Shown: in pieces, positions 16,654 to 25,836 of the stretch | Numbering within the stretch: the stretch's first letter is position 1 | Layout of the letters: each line of letters opens with the position of its first letter | Program-made: the position numbers and the translations under genes | The notes under the pieces: generated by a model | Databases searched by the model: none | What the model saw: the letters and a program-made list of their open reading frames with translations, nothing else | What the model was told of the DNA's origin: nothing | NCBI GenBank assembly: GCA_029907475.1 | Contig: JARYLU010000009.1 | Location: 22,120 to 86,119 of the forward strand | DNA length: 64,000 bases | Direction of reading: 5' to 3' | From: Bacillota bacterium | GTDB lineage: Bacteria > Bacillota > DSM-12270 > Thermacetogeniales > Thermacetogeniaceae

Positions 16654-17355
16654 CTAACTTTCAAACTTGACCAGAGCCGGACCCCGGCTTGTACCCAAAC
16701 GGTCGGCACCGGCCGCGACCAGCGCCAGGGCCTGCGCCCGGGTTCTGATTCCACCCGCCGCCTTAATTTTCAGCCTGCCTCCTGCCGCCTCCCGCAGCAG
16801 GGCAACGTCCTCCACCCTCGCTCCCCCGGGCGCGAACCCCGTCGAGGTTTTGACGAAATCCGCCCCTGCCTCCAGAACCAGGCGAGCCGCCTGAGTCTTT
16901 TCGGTATCGGAGAGGTAGCATGTTTCGACGATGATCTTGAGCAAAGGCCGCGCCCCGGACCGGCCGGCAGCGCGGACGGCCTCCATAAGAGAGCGCACTT
17001 CTGCCTCAACAAAAGAAAAGCGCGCCTCTTTTAAAGCGCCAATGTTGAGAACCGCGTCAATTTCCTCCGCTCCTGCGGCAAGGGCGTTCTCTATTTCAAA
17101 GACCTTGACGGCAACGGTTTGAAAACCCAGGGGAAAGCCTGCAACGGTTACCACTTTGACCCCGCTCCCCGCCAGGAGAGAGCGGGCAAGCCTCACCCGG
17201 TTAGGCGGGACGCAGACGCCGTAAAAACGAAAATTCATGGCTTCCCGGCAGAGCTGCTCGCAGTCCCGGGCGGTTGCCTCGGGCCGCAGCAGGGTGTGTT
17301 CAATCAAGGGGGCAAGGTCAATTCCCTCCCCCTGTTTTTCAAGTTCGTGAACCAA
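16654..17355 (-). CDS. deoC: deoxyribose-phosphate aldolase
   Basis: A 233-residue class I aldolase that cleaves 2-deoxyribose-5-phosphate to glyceraldehyde-3-phosphate and acetaldehyde. Family motifs are IEHTLLRPEAT, VVTVAGFPLG, VLNIGALKEA, LLKIIVETCYL, the Schiff-base lysine in DFVKTSTGFAPGGA, and IKAAGGIRT. The TTG at 17355 has AAGGGAGGT 9 nt upstream and gives the normal N-terminus. The cytidine deaminase gene of the same salvage route is about 3 kb away but in another transcription unit. Confidence 0.95.
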   Translation of the reverse strand: MVHELEKQGEGIDLAPLIEHTLLRPEATARDCEQLCREAMNFRFYGVCVPPNRVRLARSLLAGSGVKVVTVAGFPLGFQTVAVKVFEIENALAAGAEEIDAVLNIGALKEARFSFVEAEVRSLMEAVRAAGRSGARPLLKIIVETCYLSDTEKTQAARLVLEAGADFVKTSTGFAPGGARVEDVALLREAAGGRLKIKAAGGIRTRAQALALVAAGADRLGTSRGPALVKFES

Positions 17356-17453
17356 ATGCTCAAAACCTCCCTTTCGGACCTTACTTCCGGCGGCCTCACG
17401 GGTACATGCCCGGCTCCAGCTTAAAATCAAAGCCTGCCGCCGGGCGGAGTGGA

Positions 17454-18836
17454 TTAAGAAACCACCAGACTAAAAATGAGGACCGCAAGGCTGAAGTAAA
17501 CGGCCATGCTTACAATATCTGTAAGCGTAGTAATGAAGGGCCCCGAGGCCAGGGCGGGATCCAGTCCAATCCGATCAATTACCAGCGGAATAAATGTACC
17601 GAGAATGACACCTACGAAGATATTAATCGAGAGCGCCGAACCCAGGGTGATTGCAAGGGCGGCGTTGTGCAGCCACAGGTAACCGACCGCCGCAAGAACG
17701 ATCCCGCAAATCAAACCGACAGTAATCCCTACCTTTGCCTCGCGCAGGACTACAAAGAAAACCCTTTTTCTATCCAGGTTGCCGGTAGCAAGGCCGCGCA
17801 CCACAATCGCGAGGGACTGGGTTGCCGCGTTTCCGGCCTGGCCTGCCATTACTGTGATAAAGACCGCGAGTGTCGTGACTACCTGGAGGAGATTCGTGAA
17901 ATTATCGATTACCCTGCTTGCGAGGAGCTGGCCAAAGAGGAGTGCAAGGAGCCAAGGGAGACGGAGTTGGGCGCGCCGCCAAAAGGAGGTGGTCATTTCG
18001 AGGTCTTCGGGTTCGCCGCTGCTGGCCAGTTTATAGATGTCCTCGGTGGCCTCTTCCTCGATGACATCGATTACGTCGTCAACGGTAACAATTCCAACGA
18101 GCACCTGGTCCAAATCCACAACAGGAACCGCCAGAAAGTCGTATTTAGAAATAACGCGGGCAACTTCTTCCTGGTCGGCAAGGACACTTACGGAGATTAC
18201 TTTGCGGTGCATGATCTGTTCGATCCGCGTCTCAAGGCTGGCCACGATTAATTCCCGTAAAGAGATGACCCCGACCAGTTGACCGCGCTCGTTAATGACG
18301 TAGACGTAGTAAATCGTTTCGGCATCGGGAGCGGTTTCCCGGAGCACCTCAATGGCGCGCCCCACCGTAATGTCCTGCCTGATGGCCACGTACTCCGTTG
18401 TCATGATCCCGCCGGCGGTATCCTCCGGGTAAACCAGGAGTTCCTCCACATCGGCGGCATCTTCGACCTCCATCATGGTGAGAAGCCTTTTCTTTTCAGC
18501 TTCGGTAAGCTCACCGAGGAGGTCCGCGGCATCGTCGGAGGGCATCTCTTCAAAAATATCGGCGACCCGTTCTGCCCCTAAGGCCTGAAGAAGAGGAGAA
18601 ACCAGCCGGGGATCGAGTTCGTTGAGGACTGCGGCGGCCTTCTCGTTGTCCAGGGTCACGAAAACCCAAACGCGCTCTTCAAGTTTCAGTTCTGCGAGCA
18701 CTTCTGCAAGATCGGCAGCCTGAATTTCATTCGCGATGAGGGTGATCCCGTGCAGGTCTTCCCGTGCAAGATGCTGTTTGACTAAGTTGATAATTCCGTT
18801 TAGATCCTTTTTTCCTTTTGAGGTTCTCTGTGCCAT
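17454..18836 (-). CDS. mgtE: magnesium transporter MgtE
   Basis: A 460-residue Mg2+ channel. It has an N-terminal helical MgtE_N domain (about residues 40-140, repeating ALGAERVADIFEEMPSDDAADLL), two CBS domains (about 145-275) and five membrane helices at the C-terminus ending near residue 455, with GNAATQSLAIVVRGLATG in the pore region. The acidic pore residue region VIDRIGLDPALASGP is present. AAAGGAGC precedes the ATG. I see no M-box in the 105 nt between the upstream terminator and the start, so control may rest with the cytosolic Mg2+-sensing domain. Confidence 0.95.
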   Translation of the reverse strand: MAQRTSKGKKDLNGIINLVKQHLAREDLHGITLIANEIQAADLAEVLAELKLEERVWVFVTLDNEKAAAVLNELDPRLVSPLLQALGAERVADIFEEMPSDDAADLLGELTEAEKKRLLTMMEVEDAADVEELLVYPEDTAGGIMTTEYVAIRQDITVGRAIEVLRETAPDAETIYYVYVINERGQLVGVISLRELIVASLETRIEQIMHRKVISVSVLADQEEVARVISKYDFLAVPVVDLDQVLVGIVTVDDVIDVIEEEATEDIYKLASSGEPEDLEMTTSFWRRAQLRLPWLLALLFGQLLASRVIDNFTNLLQVVTTLAVFITVMAGQAGNAATQSLAIVVRGLATGNLDRKRVFFVVLREAKVGITVGLICGIVLAAVGYLWLHNAALAITLGSALSINIFVGVILGTFIPLVIDRIGLDPALASGPFITTLTDIVSMAVYFSLAVLIFSLVVS

Positions 18837-18942
18837 GGCGAAGTGCTCCTTTCCCGCCGGGGCACCTACCAGGCACAGGTGGAGCGCCCGCGGCCTTATC
18901 TCTGATGTTGTCTAGGGTCTGAATCCAATCCTGGCACCTCCA

Positions 18943-18970
18943 TAAAAAAACCCCCTTACCGGGGATTTTT
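18943..18970 (-). terminator. terminator of the rpsU-era gene cluster
   Basis: Read leftward: CCCC-GGTAA-GGGG followed by GTTTTTTTATGG, starting about 45 nt after the era stop. Confidence 0.65.
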
Positions 18971-19012
18971 AAACCCTTTATTAACCTACCAGTTCCTGCC
19001 GCGCCTGTCAAG

Positions 19013-19900
19013 CTAGAAGGTTTTTTCGTATCCTAAAGAACGGAGCGCTCCCTCGTCGTCCCGCCAGCCCTTCTTCACCTTAACCCAGATATCGAGGTAG
19101 ACCTGGTTCCCGAAGATTGCTTCCAGTTCCAGGCGGGCGAGCCTTCCGATCTCCTTCAGCATTTGTCCCCCTTTTCCGATCAGGATGGCCTTCTGGGAAT
19201 CTCGTTCCACGTAAACCACCGCAGAAAGATACAGTACCTGGTTGGGCCGCAGTTGCATTTCTTCTACCGCGACCGCAACGGAATGGGGAACTTCTTCCCT
19301 GGTCAGCATCAGTACCTTCTCGCGGACAATTTCGCCTGCGATAAAACGCTCCGGCTGATCGGTAAGCATTTCTGGAGGATAATAAAAGGGTCCCTCTGGG
19401 AGATTTTCAATGATGACTTTTTTGAGTTCCCCGAGATTCTCCCCGGTCAAAGCAGAAACGGGAATGACGGCCAGAAAGGCGGCCCGCCCGGAGAACCACT
19501 CGATTAAAGGGAGAAGCTCGTGTTTTTGGATCAGGTCAATTTTATTGAGGACGAGGATGACCGGTGTTTTGACCCTGCTTAACCGGCTAAGAATATATTC
19601 TTCTCCGGATCCCGGGGGGACGGAGGCATCAACAACGTAAAGGACCAGATCTACCTCTTCCAGGGTTTTCTCGGCCACTTTTACCATGTACTCCCCCAGC
19701 TTGTGGCGGGGCTTATGGATACCGGGAGTATCCAGGAAAGCCACCTGGGCATCCCCGGTGCTGAAAACCCCTAAAATTCGGTTCCTCGTAGTCTGGGGCT
19801 TTTCGGAAACAATCGCTATCTTCCGGCCCACCATCCCGTTGAGCAGAGTTGATTTCCCTACATTAGGACGACCGACGATGCAAACAAATCCCGACTTGAT
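19013..19900 (-). CDS. era: GTPase Era, apparent AUC start codon
   Basis: A 30S-assembly GTPase of 295 residues. The G1 P-loop GRPNVGKS lies upstream of the first ordinary start codon, so the protein must begin before 19834. Reading up the frame gives IKSGFVCIVGRPNVGKSTLL, and an in-frame stop occurs three codons before the ATC at 19898-19900. No ATG, GTG or TTG exists between that stop and the P-loop. G2-G4 are KPQTTRNRI, DTPGIH and NKID, and a KH domain with ILIGKGGQMLKEIG closes the protein. GGGGAG lies 9 nt before the ATC, and the cdd stop ends 6 nt earlier, which suits translational coupling. A sequencing error is the alternative. Confidence 0.93.
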   Translation of the reverse strand: MKSGFVCIVGRPNVGKSTLLNGMVGRKIAIVSEKPQTTRNRILGVFSTGDAQVAFLDTPGIHKPRHKLGEYMVKVAEKTLEEVDLVLYVVDASVPPGSGEEYILSRLSRVKTPVILVLNKIDLIQKHELLPLIEWFSGRAAFLAVIPVSALTGENLGELKKVIIENLPEGPFYYPPEMLTDQPERFIAGEIVREKVLMLTREEVPHSVAVAVEEMQLRPNQVLYLSAVVYVERDSQKAILIGKGGQMLKEIGRLARLELEAIFGNQVYLDIWVKVKKGWRDDEGALRSLGYEKTF

Positions 19901-19906
19901 ATACTT

Positions 19907-20323
19907 TCACTCCCCTGTAATCCTTTTCTCCCCTGCTTTCCCCTGCCCGGGAAAACGGAAGGCGGCGGGAAAGAGTTCCTCGAGATTTTTAACTTCTTTT
20001 TCGAAGTTATCCCCACCGCGGACAATCCGCAGCCGGGGGGCAAATTCCGCAAGACTCTGGAGACAGGCGCCGCATGGCCAGCTCGCAACCGGGGCCCAGA
20101 TGGCAAGGGCCGCAAATCTGCGCACACCGGCTGCCACAGCCTTTACCAGGGCCACCCGCTCCGCGCACAGGGTCAGGCCGTAGGAGGCGTTTTCCACGTT
20201 GCAGCCCGTAAAAACGGTTCCTTCCTCGCCCAGCAAAGCTGCCCCTACCGGAAAGCGTGAGTAGGGCGCATAAGCATTTTGCGAGGCCTTTTTTGCCTGC
20301 AATAACAACTCCCGATCTTCCAT
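19907..20323 (-). CDS. cdd: cytidine deaminase
   Basis: A 138-residue homotetrameric-type zinc enzyme that deaminates cytidine and deoxycytidine. The catalytic CAE is in LTLCAERVALVKA and the other zinc cysteines are in WPCGACLQSLAEF. The N-terminal substrate motif NAYAPYSRFPVGAALL is intact. The C-terminal tail after about residue 115 is slightly longer than usual. It sits directly ahead of era, and its last codons carry the ribosome binding site used by era. Confidence 0.95.
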   Translation of the reverse strand: MEDRELLLQAKKASQNAYAPYSRFPVGAALLGEEGTVFTGCNVENASYGLTLCAERVALVKAVAAGVRRFAALAIWAPVASWPCGACLQSLAEFAPRLRIVRGGDNFEKEVKNLEELFPAAFRFPGQGKAGEKRITGE

Positions 20324-20436
20324 ATAAGACTATTTTTTCCTTTCACCTGATACTTATCCCCTCAACTCTCAGCCGCCAGAAATCCGGCCTCCCGGCTGTA
20401 CCCTCCCTGTCCCGGGACCGGCTAACATACGGCCGG

Positions 20437-20802
20437 CTAGCCGAAGCAGGCGCGGAGGTGGGGGGCGAAAACAAAAAACCCTGTGAGCACGGCGTTTAAA
20501 GCCGCAACCAGAACCGCCCCTGCTGCAATATGCTTGGCGGTGCGCGCCAGAGGGTGGTAAGTGGTGATGAACAAATCTATCGTTTTTTCCAGGGCGGTAT
20601 TGAACATCTCGGCAACAAGGACGAGGCTGATGGCAAAAACGACCAGTGCAACCTCCAGCCGGTCTAATTTCATCACCCAGGCCGCAATCAGGGCAATGCA
20701 GGCTACGGCAAGGTGGATCCTCATGTTCCGCTGCGTCCCCAGGCAGTATCTCATTCCCGACCCGGCGTCCTTAAAGCTTTCCGCGAAGGTTCGCCTACTC
20801 AT
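20437..20802 (-). CDS. dgkA: diacylglycerol/undecaprenol kinase DgkA
   Basis: A 121-residue small membrane kinase with three hydrophobic segments. The catalytic motif EMFNTALEKTIDL is at about residues 67-79, and the amphipathic N-terminus contains ESFKDAGSGMRYCL. In Gram-positives this enzyme phosphorylates undecaprenol. Its ATG lies inside the last codons of ybeY (8-nt overlap, ATGAGTAG), showing translational coupling. Order ybeY-dgkA-cdd-era is the usual one in Firmicutes. Confidence 0.93.
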   Translation of the reverse strand: MSRRTFAESFKDAGSGMRYCLGTQRNMRIHLAVACIALIAAWVMKLDRLEVALVVFAISLVLVAEMFNTALEKTIDLFITTYHPLARTAKHIAAGAVLVAALNAVLTGFFVFAPHLRACFG

Positions 20803-21277
20803 CCTCACGCACCTCGAAGCCGAGCCGGTCAAGCACCCTCTTTTCCTTCCCCCGCATCCGGGCGGCTTCTCCGGGAGTCCCGTGGTCGTAGCCCAGCAGG
20901 TGCAGCATGCCGTGCACCGCCAGAAAAACCACCTCCTGAGCGAGGGAGTTTCCGCAGGCAGCGGCCTGCTCAAGGGCACGGGGGACAGAAATCACGATGT
21001 CTCCCAGCAGGATCTCCTCAGCCGGGTCGGGAACCGTGAACTTCCCGGAGCCCTCCTCCAGCATCGGGAAAGCAAGTACATCCGTAGTGCCTTCAATCCC
21101 CCGGTATTTCCTGTTCAAACCGGCCATCCTGGCGTCATCGACGAGGACCATGCTGACCTCCGCCTCCGGAAAAAAGCCCTCTTCCTTGAGGACCTCCGCG
21201 AGGGCGTTTTCCACCAATCCCAAGAGATCTTCACCGACAGGGACTTGGTTTTGCTCATTACTGATTAACAACTGCAC
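20795..21277 (-). CDS. ybeY: endoribonuclease YbeY
   Basis: A metal-dependent RNase of 160 residues needed for 16S rRNA 3' maturation. The zinc motif HGMLHLLGYDHGTP (H-x3-H-x5-H) is intact, and the N-terminal NRKYRGIEGTTDVLAFPM segment is characteristic. The GTG at 21277 gives the normal MQLLISNEQNQV start; a TTG seven codons earlier is also possible. The gene overlaps the end of the 7TMR-HD gene. Confidence 0.94.
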   Translation of the reverse strand: MQLLISNEQNQVPVGEDLLGLVENALAEVLKEEGFFPEAEVSMVLVDDARMAGLNRKYRGIEGTTDVLAFPMLEEGSGKFTVPDPAEEILLGDIVISVPRALEQAAACGNSLAQEVVFLAVHGMLHLLGYDHGTPGEAARMRGKEKRVLDRLGFEVREDE

Positions 21278-23438
21278 TCCTGGACCTTCTCCTTTCAAAT
21301 TCGCTGATTACGGTTTCGGGGTACTCGATGCGGGAATGAAAGATCCCCGCCAGTACCTGTACAAACGCGGCAGCAATTCTGTTCAAGTCCTTGAACGTCA
21401 GGTCACATTCATCCAGTTGACCGTCGTGCAGCTTTTCCTTAATGAGCCTCCTGGTTAACCCCTCAAGACGTCCCGGAGTAGGCTTCTGAAGCGCCCGGAT
21501 CGCCGCTTCCACACTGTCGGCCAGCATCACGAGAGCAGCCTCTTTGCTCTGAGGTTTTACGGCATCATACCGGAAGTCAGCTTCTGCAACCAGTTCCGGC
21601 CGGTCGCTTTCCAGGGCGCGCTGGTAAAAATAGGCAACCAAACTCGTACCGTGGTGCTGTTCGATAATCGCCTGAATATCGCGGGGAAGTTTGAATTCCC
21701 GGGCGAGTTCCAGCCCGTCCTTGACGTGAGATGTAATGATCAGCGTGCTCAGGCTCGGTGCAATCTTTTCGTGAGGATTTTCCTTCATTACCTGATTCTC
21801 AATGAAAAAATAGGGACGCTTTAACTTCCCGATATCATGGTAATAGGAACCGACGCGCACGAGCAGGGGATCTGCCTGGACCGCCTGCGCCGCCGCCTCG
21901 GCGAGATTGCCGACAAGGATGCTGTGATGGTACGTGCCGGGGGCTTCCATCAGCAAGCGCTTTAACAAGGGCTGGTTGGGATTGGCCAGCTCTAAAAGCC
22001 GGACCGAACTGGTGATTCCAAAGGCGGCTTCCAGATAAGGGAGACACCCGAGGGTCATGACCGAGGAGAGGAACCCGTTCAAAACCCCCATCCCCACCCC
22101 CGAAACCACCGTTCTTGCCCCTACTTCGTTGAGCAAGCCCAGGATCAGAATCGCGGCGGCATTCGCTGAGGAGACGTAAATACCTCCCCGGATTAAACCC
22201 GACCGGTCACTCAAGGCGGAGATGCTGTAAATCCCCGCCAGACTTCCTGCCAGGCCCGCGATCACGAAAGACAACTGCCCGTCCATCATGATCCCGACCA
22301 GGATGCTGGTCACAAAGGCAGTAAAAACAGCCAGACCCGCATCCAGGAGCACCGCGATCAGCATCGCTCCCCCGGCAAGCGGGACGAGATAGCCTGTCAG
22401 GTTCGCAACCTCCGGCTGGTTGCTGATTTTCAAAACTGTAATCCCCTTCGCAACCAGGAGAGTCAGGGTGAAGAGCAGTCCGTACAGGAGCAGGTGCTGG
22501 TCGTGCCTCAGGAAGTCCCGCCGGAACTGGTAAAGGTAAAGCAGGCTCAACCCGCCAAGCAAAAGCACGAAAAGGCTCACGGCGAGCAGCACCGGCCAGA
22601 CCGCGCGCGCCCTTAAAAGCCCTAACTGGCGAAGTACCGCAAGATCCCCGGCATCGACGGGGTCCCCTTTCCTTACGATGATCTGCCCTGCCTGAATCGT
22701 CCGCTGAACCAAGGGCACCCGGTCCCTTGCCTCGGCAACCCGTTTTTCGTAAGCCTCGCGGTCGAGAACGAGGTTGGGGCGGATCGTTTCTGTCAGGAAG
22801 AAGCTGACTGCAGGTTGCCAGGGTCGATTCTTTTCGGATAAGGCAACCTTCTCGGCAAGGCTCGCCCTGGCATCGGGAAGAGACTCCTCGGTCAGGCGGT
22901 ATTTTAATTCCTCCTGGAGGAAATTCCTGCTTCGCCTCTCGAGCTCTTCCAGTTCTTCCGCGCTTCTCTGGAGAAGCGCCTCCAGGGCGTCGCCAGGCAA
23001 AGACTTGACCCTCTCGGCGGGAGCACCCGTTACCTGGGCGATAAATTCCCGCAACCGGGCAACCCGCTCCGCAGCAGAAATTTCGGCCGTTTGCAGTTCC
23101 TTAACCTTTGCATAGATGGTTGCGATTTTTTCATCCAGCAGGGCTGCAACCTGCTTATCTTCCCGGTAAACCTTTTCCACCTGGCGCGCCGCCTCCAGCC
23201 GGAGGCGCTCCGTCTCCGCTTCGTCAACATAAACGAGATTCCGGGGTGAAGAGATATCGGCCGGGCTGATCTGGCCCTCTTTAAGTGAAAAGCCCCCGGA
23301 AAGGAAGCTTGAAGCCAGGATTAAAGCAGTAACCAAAAAAAAGAAAAGACTCCAGCCTACCCTCCGGAAGTTCGGGTGGCGGATTGTTTTACCGAAAACA
23401 GACCGGAGCCACTGGCCCCCTTTTTGCCAGGTTAACAT
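21258..23438 (-). CDS. pgpH: 7TMR-HD cyclic-di-AMP phosphodiesterase PgpH (YqfF)
   Basis: A 726-residue membrane protein. An N-terminal transmembrane helix is followed by an extracytoplasmic 7TMR-HDED domain (about residues 50-280), seven transmembrane helices (about 285-480) and a cytosolic HD domain with YYHDIGKLKRPYFFIENQ and IIEQHHGTSLVAYFY. Proteins of this family hydrolyse c-di-AMP to pApA. The ATG at 23438 follows AGAGGTGAC. This matters here because a c-di-AMP riboswitch lies 23 kb away at 300-513, so the window contains both a degrader and a sensor of the nucleotide. Confidence 0.93.
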   Translation of the reverse strand: MLTWQKGGQWLRSVFGKTIRHPNFRRVGWSLFFFLVTALILASSFLSGGFSLKEGQISPADISSPRNLVYVDEAETERLRLEAARQVEKVYREDKQVAALLDEKIATIYAKVKELQTAEISAAERVARLREFIAQVTGAPAERVKSLPGDALEALLQRSAEELEELERRSRNFLQEELKYRLTEESLPDARASLAEKVALSEKNRPWQPAVSFFLTETIRPNLVLDREAYEKRVAEARDRVPLVQRTIQAGQIIVRKGDPVDAGDLAVLRQLGLLRARAVWPVLLAVSLFVLLLGGLSLLYLYQFRRDFLRHDQHLLLYGLLFTLTLLVAKGITVLKISNQPEVANLTGYLVPLAGGAMLIAVLLDAGLAVFTAFVTSILVGIMMDGQLSFVIAGLAGSLAGIYSISALSDRSGLIRGGIYVSSANAAAILILGLLNEVGARTVVSGVGMGVLNGFLSSVMTLGCLPYLEAAFGITSSVRLLELANPNQPLLKRLLMEAPGTYHHSILVGNLAEAAAQAVQADPLLVRVGSYYHDIGKLKRPYFFIENQVMKENPHEKIAPSLSTLIITSHVKDGLELAREFKLPRDIQAIIEQHHGTSLVAYFYQRALESDRPELVAEADFRYDAVKPQSKEAALVMLADSVEAAIRALQKPTPGRLEGLTRRLIKEKLHDGQLDECDLTFKDLNRIAAAFVQVLAGIFHSRIEYPETVISEFERRRSRSAVVNQ

Positions 23439-23482
23439 GGTGTCACCTCTAAAAAGAGCCGGCCTCACTTGCTTACTTGATT

Positions 23483-24451
23483 TTACTCCTCTTTTGCTTC
23501 AAAGTGCTCGTAGGCTTCGATTATCTTCTGAACAAGAGGGTGACGGATGACGTCCTCCCCCGTAAGATACTGAAATGAAACCCCTTCCACACCTTTTAAC
23601 ACCTTCTGGACCTCGATTAACCCCGACGACTGCCCTTTGGGGAGGTCAATCTGGGTTATATCCCCGGTGACCACAGCCTTGGAACCAAAGCCGAGGCGGG
23701 TCAAAAACATCTTCATCTGTTCCGGGGTGGTGTTTTGAGCCTCATCGAGAATCACAAACGAGTCGTCAAGCGTACGCCCCCGCATGTAAGCGAGAGGAGC
23801 CACCTCGATAATGTTGCGCTCCATATAGCGCTGGGCTGTTTCTGCCCCCAAAACATTGTAAAGCCCGTCATAAAGTGGCCGCAGGTAAGGATCGACCTTT
23901 TCCTGAATATCACCCGGGAGAAACCCCAGTTTTTCCCCTGCTTCAACCGCGGGACGGACGAGGACAATCCGGCTGATCTCCCTGTTCCTCAGGGCCCGGA
24001 CGGCCATCACAACGGCCAGGTAAGTTTTCCCGGTGCCGGCGGGACCGATGGCAAAAACCAGATCGTGGTCCTTGATCGCCCGGGTATAACGGGACTGACC
24101 GGCCGTCTTCGGGCGAACCGGCTTACCCCGCGCATTTGTTAAAATCACTTCTGCCCGGATGTCAACCAGCTTATCATGTGAACTATCTTGAACAAGGCGC
24201 CAGGCGTAATTGATGTCCGAAACCGTAATCGGGTTTCCCTGCTCAGTCCAGGCAATTAACTGTTTCAATAAAGCAACCGTCCGGTCAACCGCTTTTTCTT
24301 CACCCCGGACGACGATCTCGCCGCTCCGGGCAAAAATCTTGGTTGTACTTTTTTCTTCAATAAATTTTAAGTTTTCGTCAAGATGACCGAAAAGGTTAAC
24401 CGCGTCTCCATTGTTTTTCACGGTGAGCCTCGCTTCCGCGCAACCTACCAA
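23483..24451 (-). CDS. phoH: PhoH-like protein (YbeZ/PhoL family)
   Basis: A 322-residue ATPase. The N-terminal KH-like region (about residues 15-75) is followed by the PhoH domain with P-loop IGPAGTGKTYLAV and Walker B FVILDEAQNTTPEQMKMFL, plus RPAVEAGEKLGFLPG. YbeZ homologues work with YbeY in ribosome quality control, and the gene lies immediately upstream of pgpH and ybeY. The TTG start has only a weak ribosome binding site, so a downstream start at codon 11 cannot be excluded. Confidence 0.92.
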   Translation of the reverse strand: MVGCAEARLTVKNNGDAVNLFGHLDENLKFIEEKSTTKIFARSGEIVVRGEEKAVDRTVALLKQLIAWTEQGNPITVSDINYAWRLVQDSSHDKLVDIRAEVILTNARGKPVRPKTAGQSRYTRAIKDHDLVFAIGPAGTGKTYLAVVMAVRALRNREISRIVLVRPAVEAGEKLGFLPGDIQEKVDPYLRPLYDGLYNVLGAETAQRYMERNIIEVAPLAYMRGRTLDDSFVILDEAQNTTPEQMKMFLTRLGFGSKAVVTGDITQIDLPKGQSSGLIEVQKVLKGVEGVSFQYLTGEDVIRHPLVQKIIEAYEHFEAKEE

Positions 24452-24481
24452 ACTTTCTTTCTACCCCCTTGTCTCATTTTA

Positions 24482-25762
24482 TTAATTGTTTTCCCTTTCA
24501 CTTAAGTCCGCCGGCACCTGAGATTCCCCTGAGTTTTGCGGCACCTGGAACGGCCTCTGTTTTCCGATTTCCTCGACGGTTTCTACGGTAGCGACAACCC
24601 TGACAAGATTCTGATCCCCGCCCTGGAGCACCTTTAACTGGCGCTTCACGACCGGTACCCTGGGCGGTACAAGCTCTTCAAGATTTTCTTGTGCACGCTG
24701 CGCCGCAAGCTGGAGCGCTTCTTCATAACTGCGGTTGACACGAACACGCTTGATTTCTTCTACTTCTATTGTAACAAATTCGACAGGCAGATCGATACTC
24801 CTCCACCTGGGAAATTTCCTGCGGTAGACTTTTTGGCTGTACAATGCATAAGGGATCCGCCGGGGGCCTTTTATAATTATTTCCTTTTGTTCCATTCTAA
24901 TACAGATGATCCGCGCCACCCTCCCCGTTTTTCTCTCCTGGACCTCCGTGCGGGCAGCCTCCCCGTAACCCCGGTACCAAAGGCGTGCCCGGACGATCCC
25001 CTGTGCCGTTACATAGCGAGGTGCGGCCCGGGGGGGCGAGGGTGCCCCGGTATTTTCCGGGGAGGGCGGGGTCGTAGTAATGACTCCGGAGATCAGGACC
25101 TGCCCCGCGCGGACGACCTCGCCTTCTTTCACCTGGGGAGTACCGGCCAGAACCAGGATGTCCTTGATCATGCCTTCCTTTTTCGCCACAAGGTGAGCAG
25201 GACCCGGGTCTTTTTCGGCGACCGCCTTTTCCGTAATTTTAATGCGCGCCCGGGTCCCTTTAAAATCAACTTCCGCATAGGCTACGCCGGGGATCTCCTG
25301 TATCAGCACGTTAGCAACCTCGTGAGGTTCCACCTGAAACCGGAAGGCACCCGGACGCAGACCGGCGCCGGACGCAACCCGCAGTACTGCTGCGGGTGAA
25401 ACCCGTTTTGTCCCTGCCACATCAACCGTCCAGATAAAGGAAGAAAGGAAATAGAGGAGCAGGCAGAAAACAAGAGCTCCGCCTACCAACATCTTGCGCC
25501 GCCGCAAAGAGTTGAGAAAAAAAGGAAGACCCCGCTTCGCCCGGATCCTGACCCTGCACCGCGCCCGCCTGGCAATGTGGCGCAAGGCCCTGAAAGAAGT
25601 TACCTGAACCTTGACAAGAAGGAGCTGTTCATTAATCCAGACTATATCCCAGAGGAAAACCCCCCGGGTTAAGGCTAAATTAATGAAACGTTCCGGGTAC
25701 ACCCCCTGAACTGCCAGGACAACAAACCCTAGCAGATAAGTCCACAGATTTCTGATTAACAT
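24482..25762 (-). CDS. yqfD: sporulation protein YqfD
   Basis: A 426-residue stage IV sporulation family protein. It has the N-terminal YqfD domain (LTRGVFLWDIVWINEQLLLVK, RRARCRVRIRAKRGLPFFL), a transmembrane helix at about residues 93-112 and a large extracytoplasmic domain. A Pro/Ser-rich loop (TTPPSPENTGAPSPPRAAPR, about 230-250) is longer than usual. The ATG follows GGAGGCAGC. It pairs with yqfC as in Bacillus, where the pair is expressed in the mother cell; I could not identify a sigma-E promoter with confidence. Confidence 0.92.
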   Translation of the reverse strand: MLIRNLWTYLLGFVVLAVQGVYPERFINLALTRGVFLWDIVWINEQLLLVKVQVTSFRALRHIARRARCRVRIRAKRGLPFFLNSLRRRKMLVGGALVFCLLLYFLSSFIWTVDVAGTKRVSPAAVLRVASGAGLRPGAFRFQVEPHEVANVLIQEIPGVAYAEVDFKGTRARIKITEKAVAEKDPGPAHLVAKKEGMIKDILVLAGTPQVKEGEVVRAGQVLISGVITTTPPSPENTGAPSPPRAAPRYVTAQGIVRARLWYRGYGEAARTEVQERKTGRVARIICIRMEQKEIIIKGPRRIPYALYSQKVYRRKFPRWRSIDLPVEFVTIEVEEIKRVRVNRSYEEALQLAAQRAQENLEELVPPRVPVVKRQLKVLQGGDQNLVRVVATVETVEEIGKQRPFQVPQNSGESQVPADLSERENN

Positions 25763-25836
25763 TAATGCTGCCTCCTTATCCGGCCGCCTTTCCCAGATCG
25801 AAAGCGGATTTACCGCCGCCTTCCTCGCCTGCGGCC

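Noticed and set aside
18837..18942. M-box (Mg2+) riboswitch upstream of mgtE
   Set aside because: Only about 105 nt lie between the era terminator and mgtE and the M-box core sequences are not recognisable.
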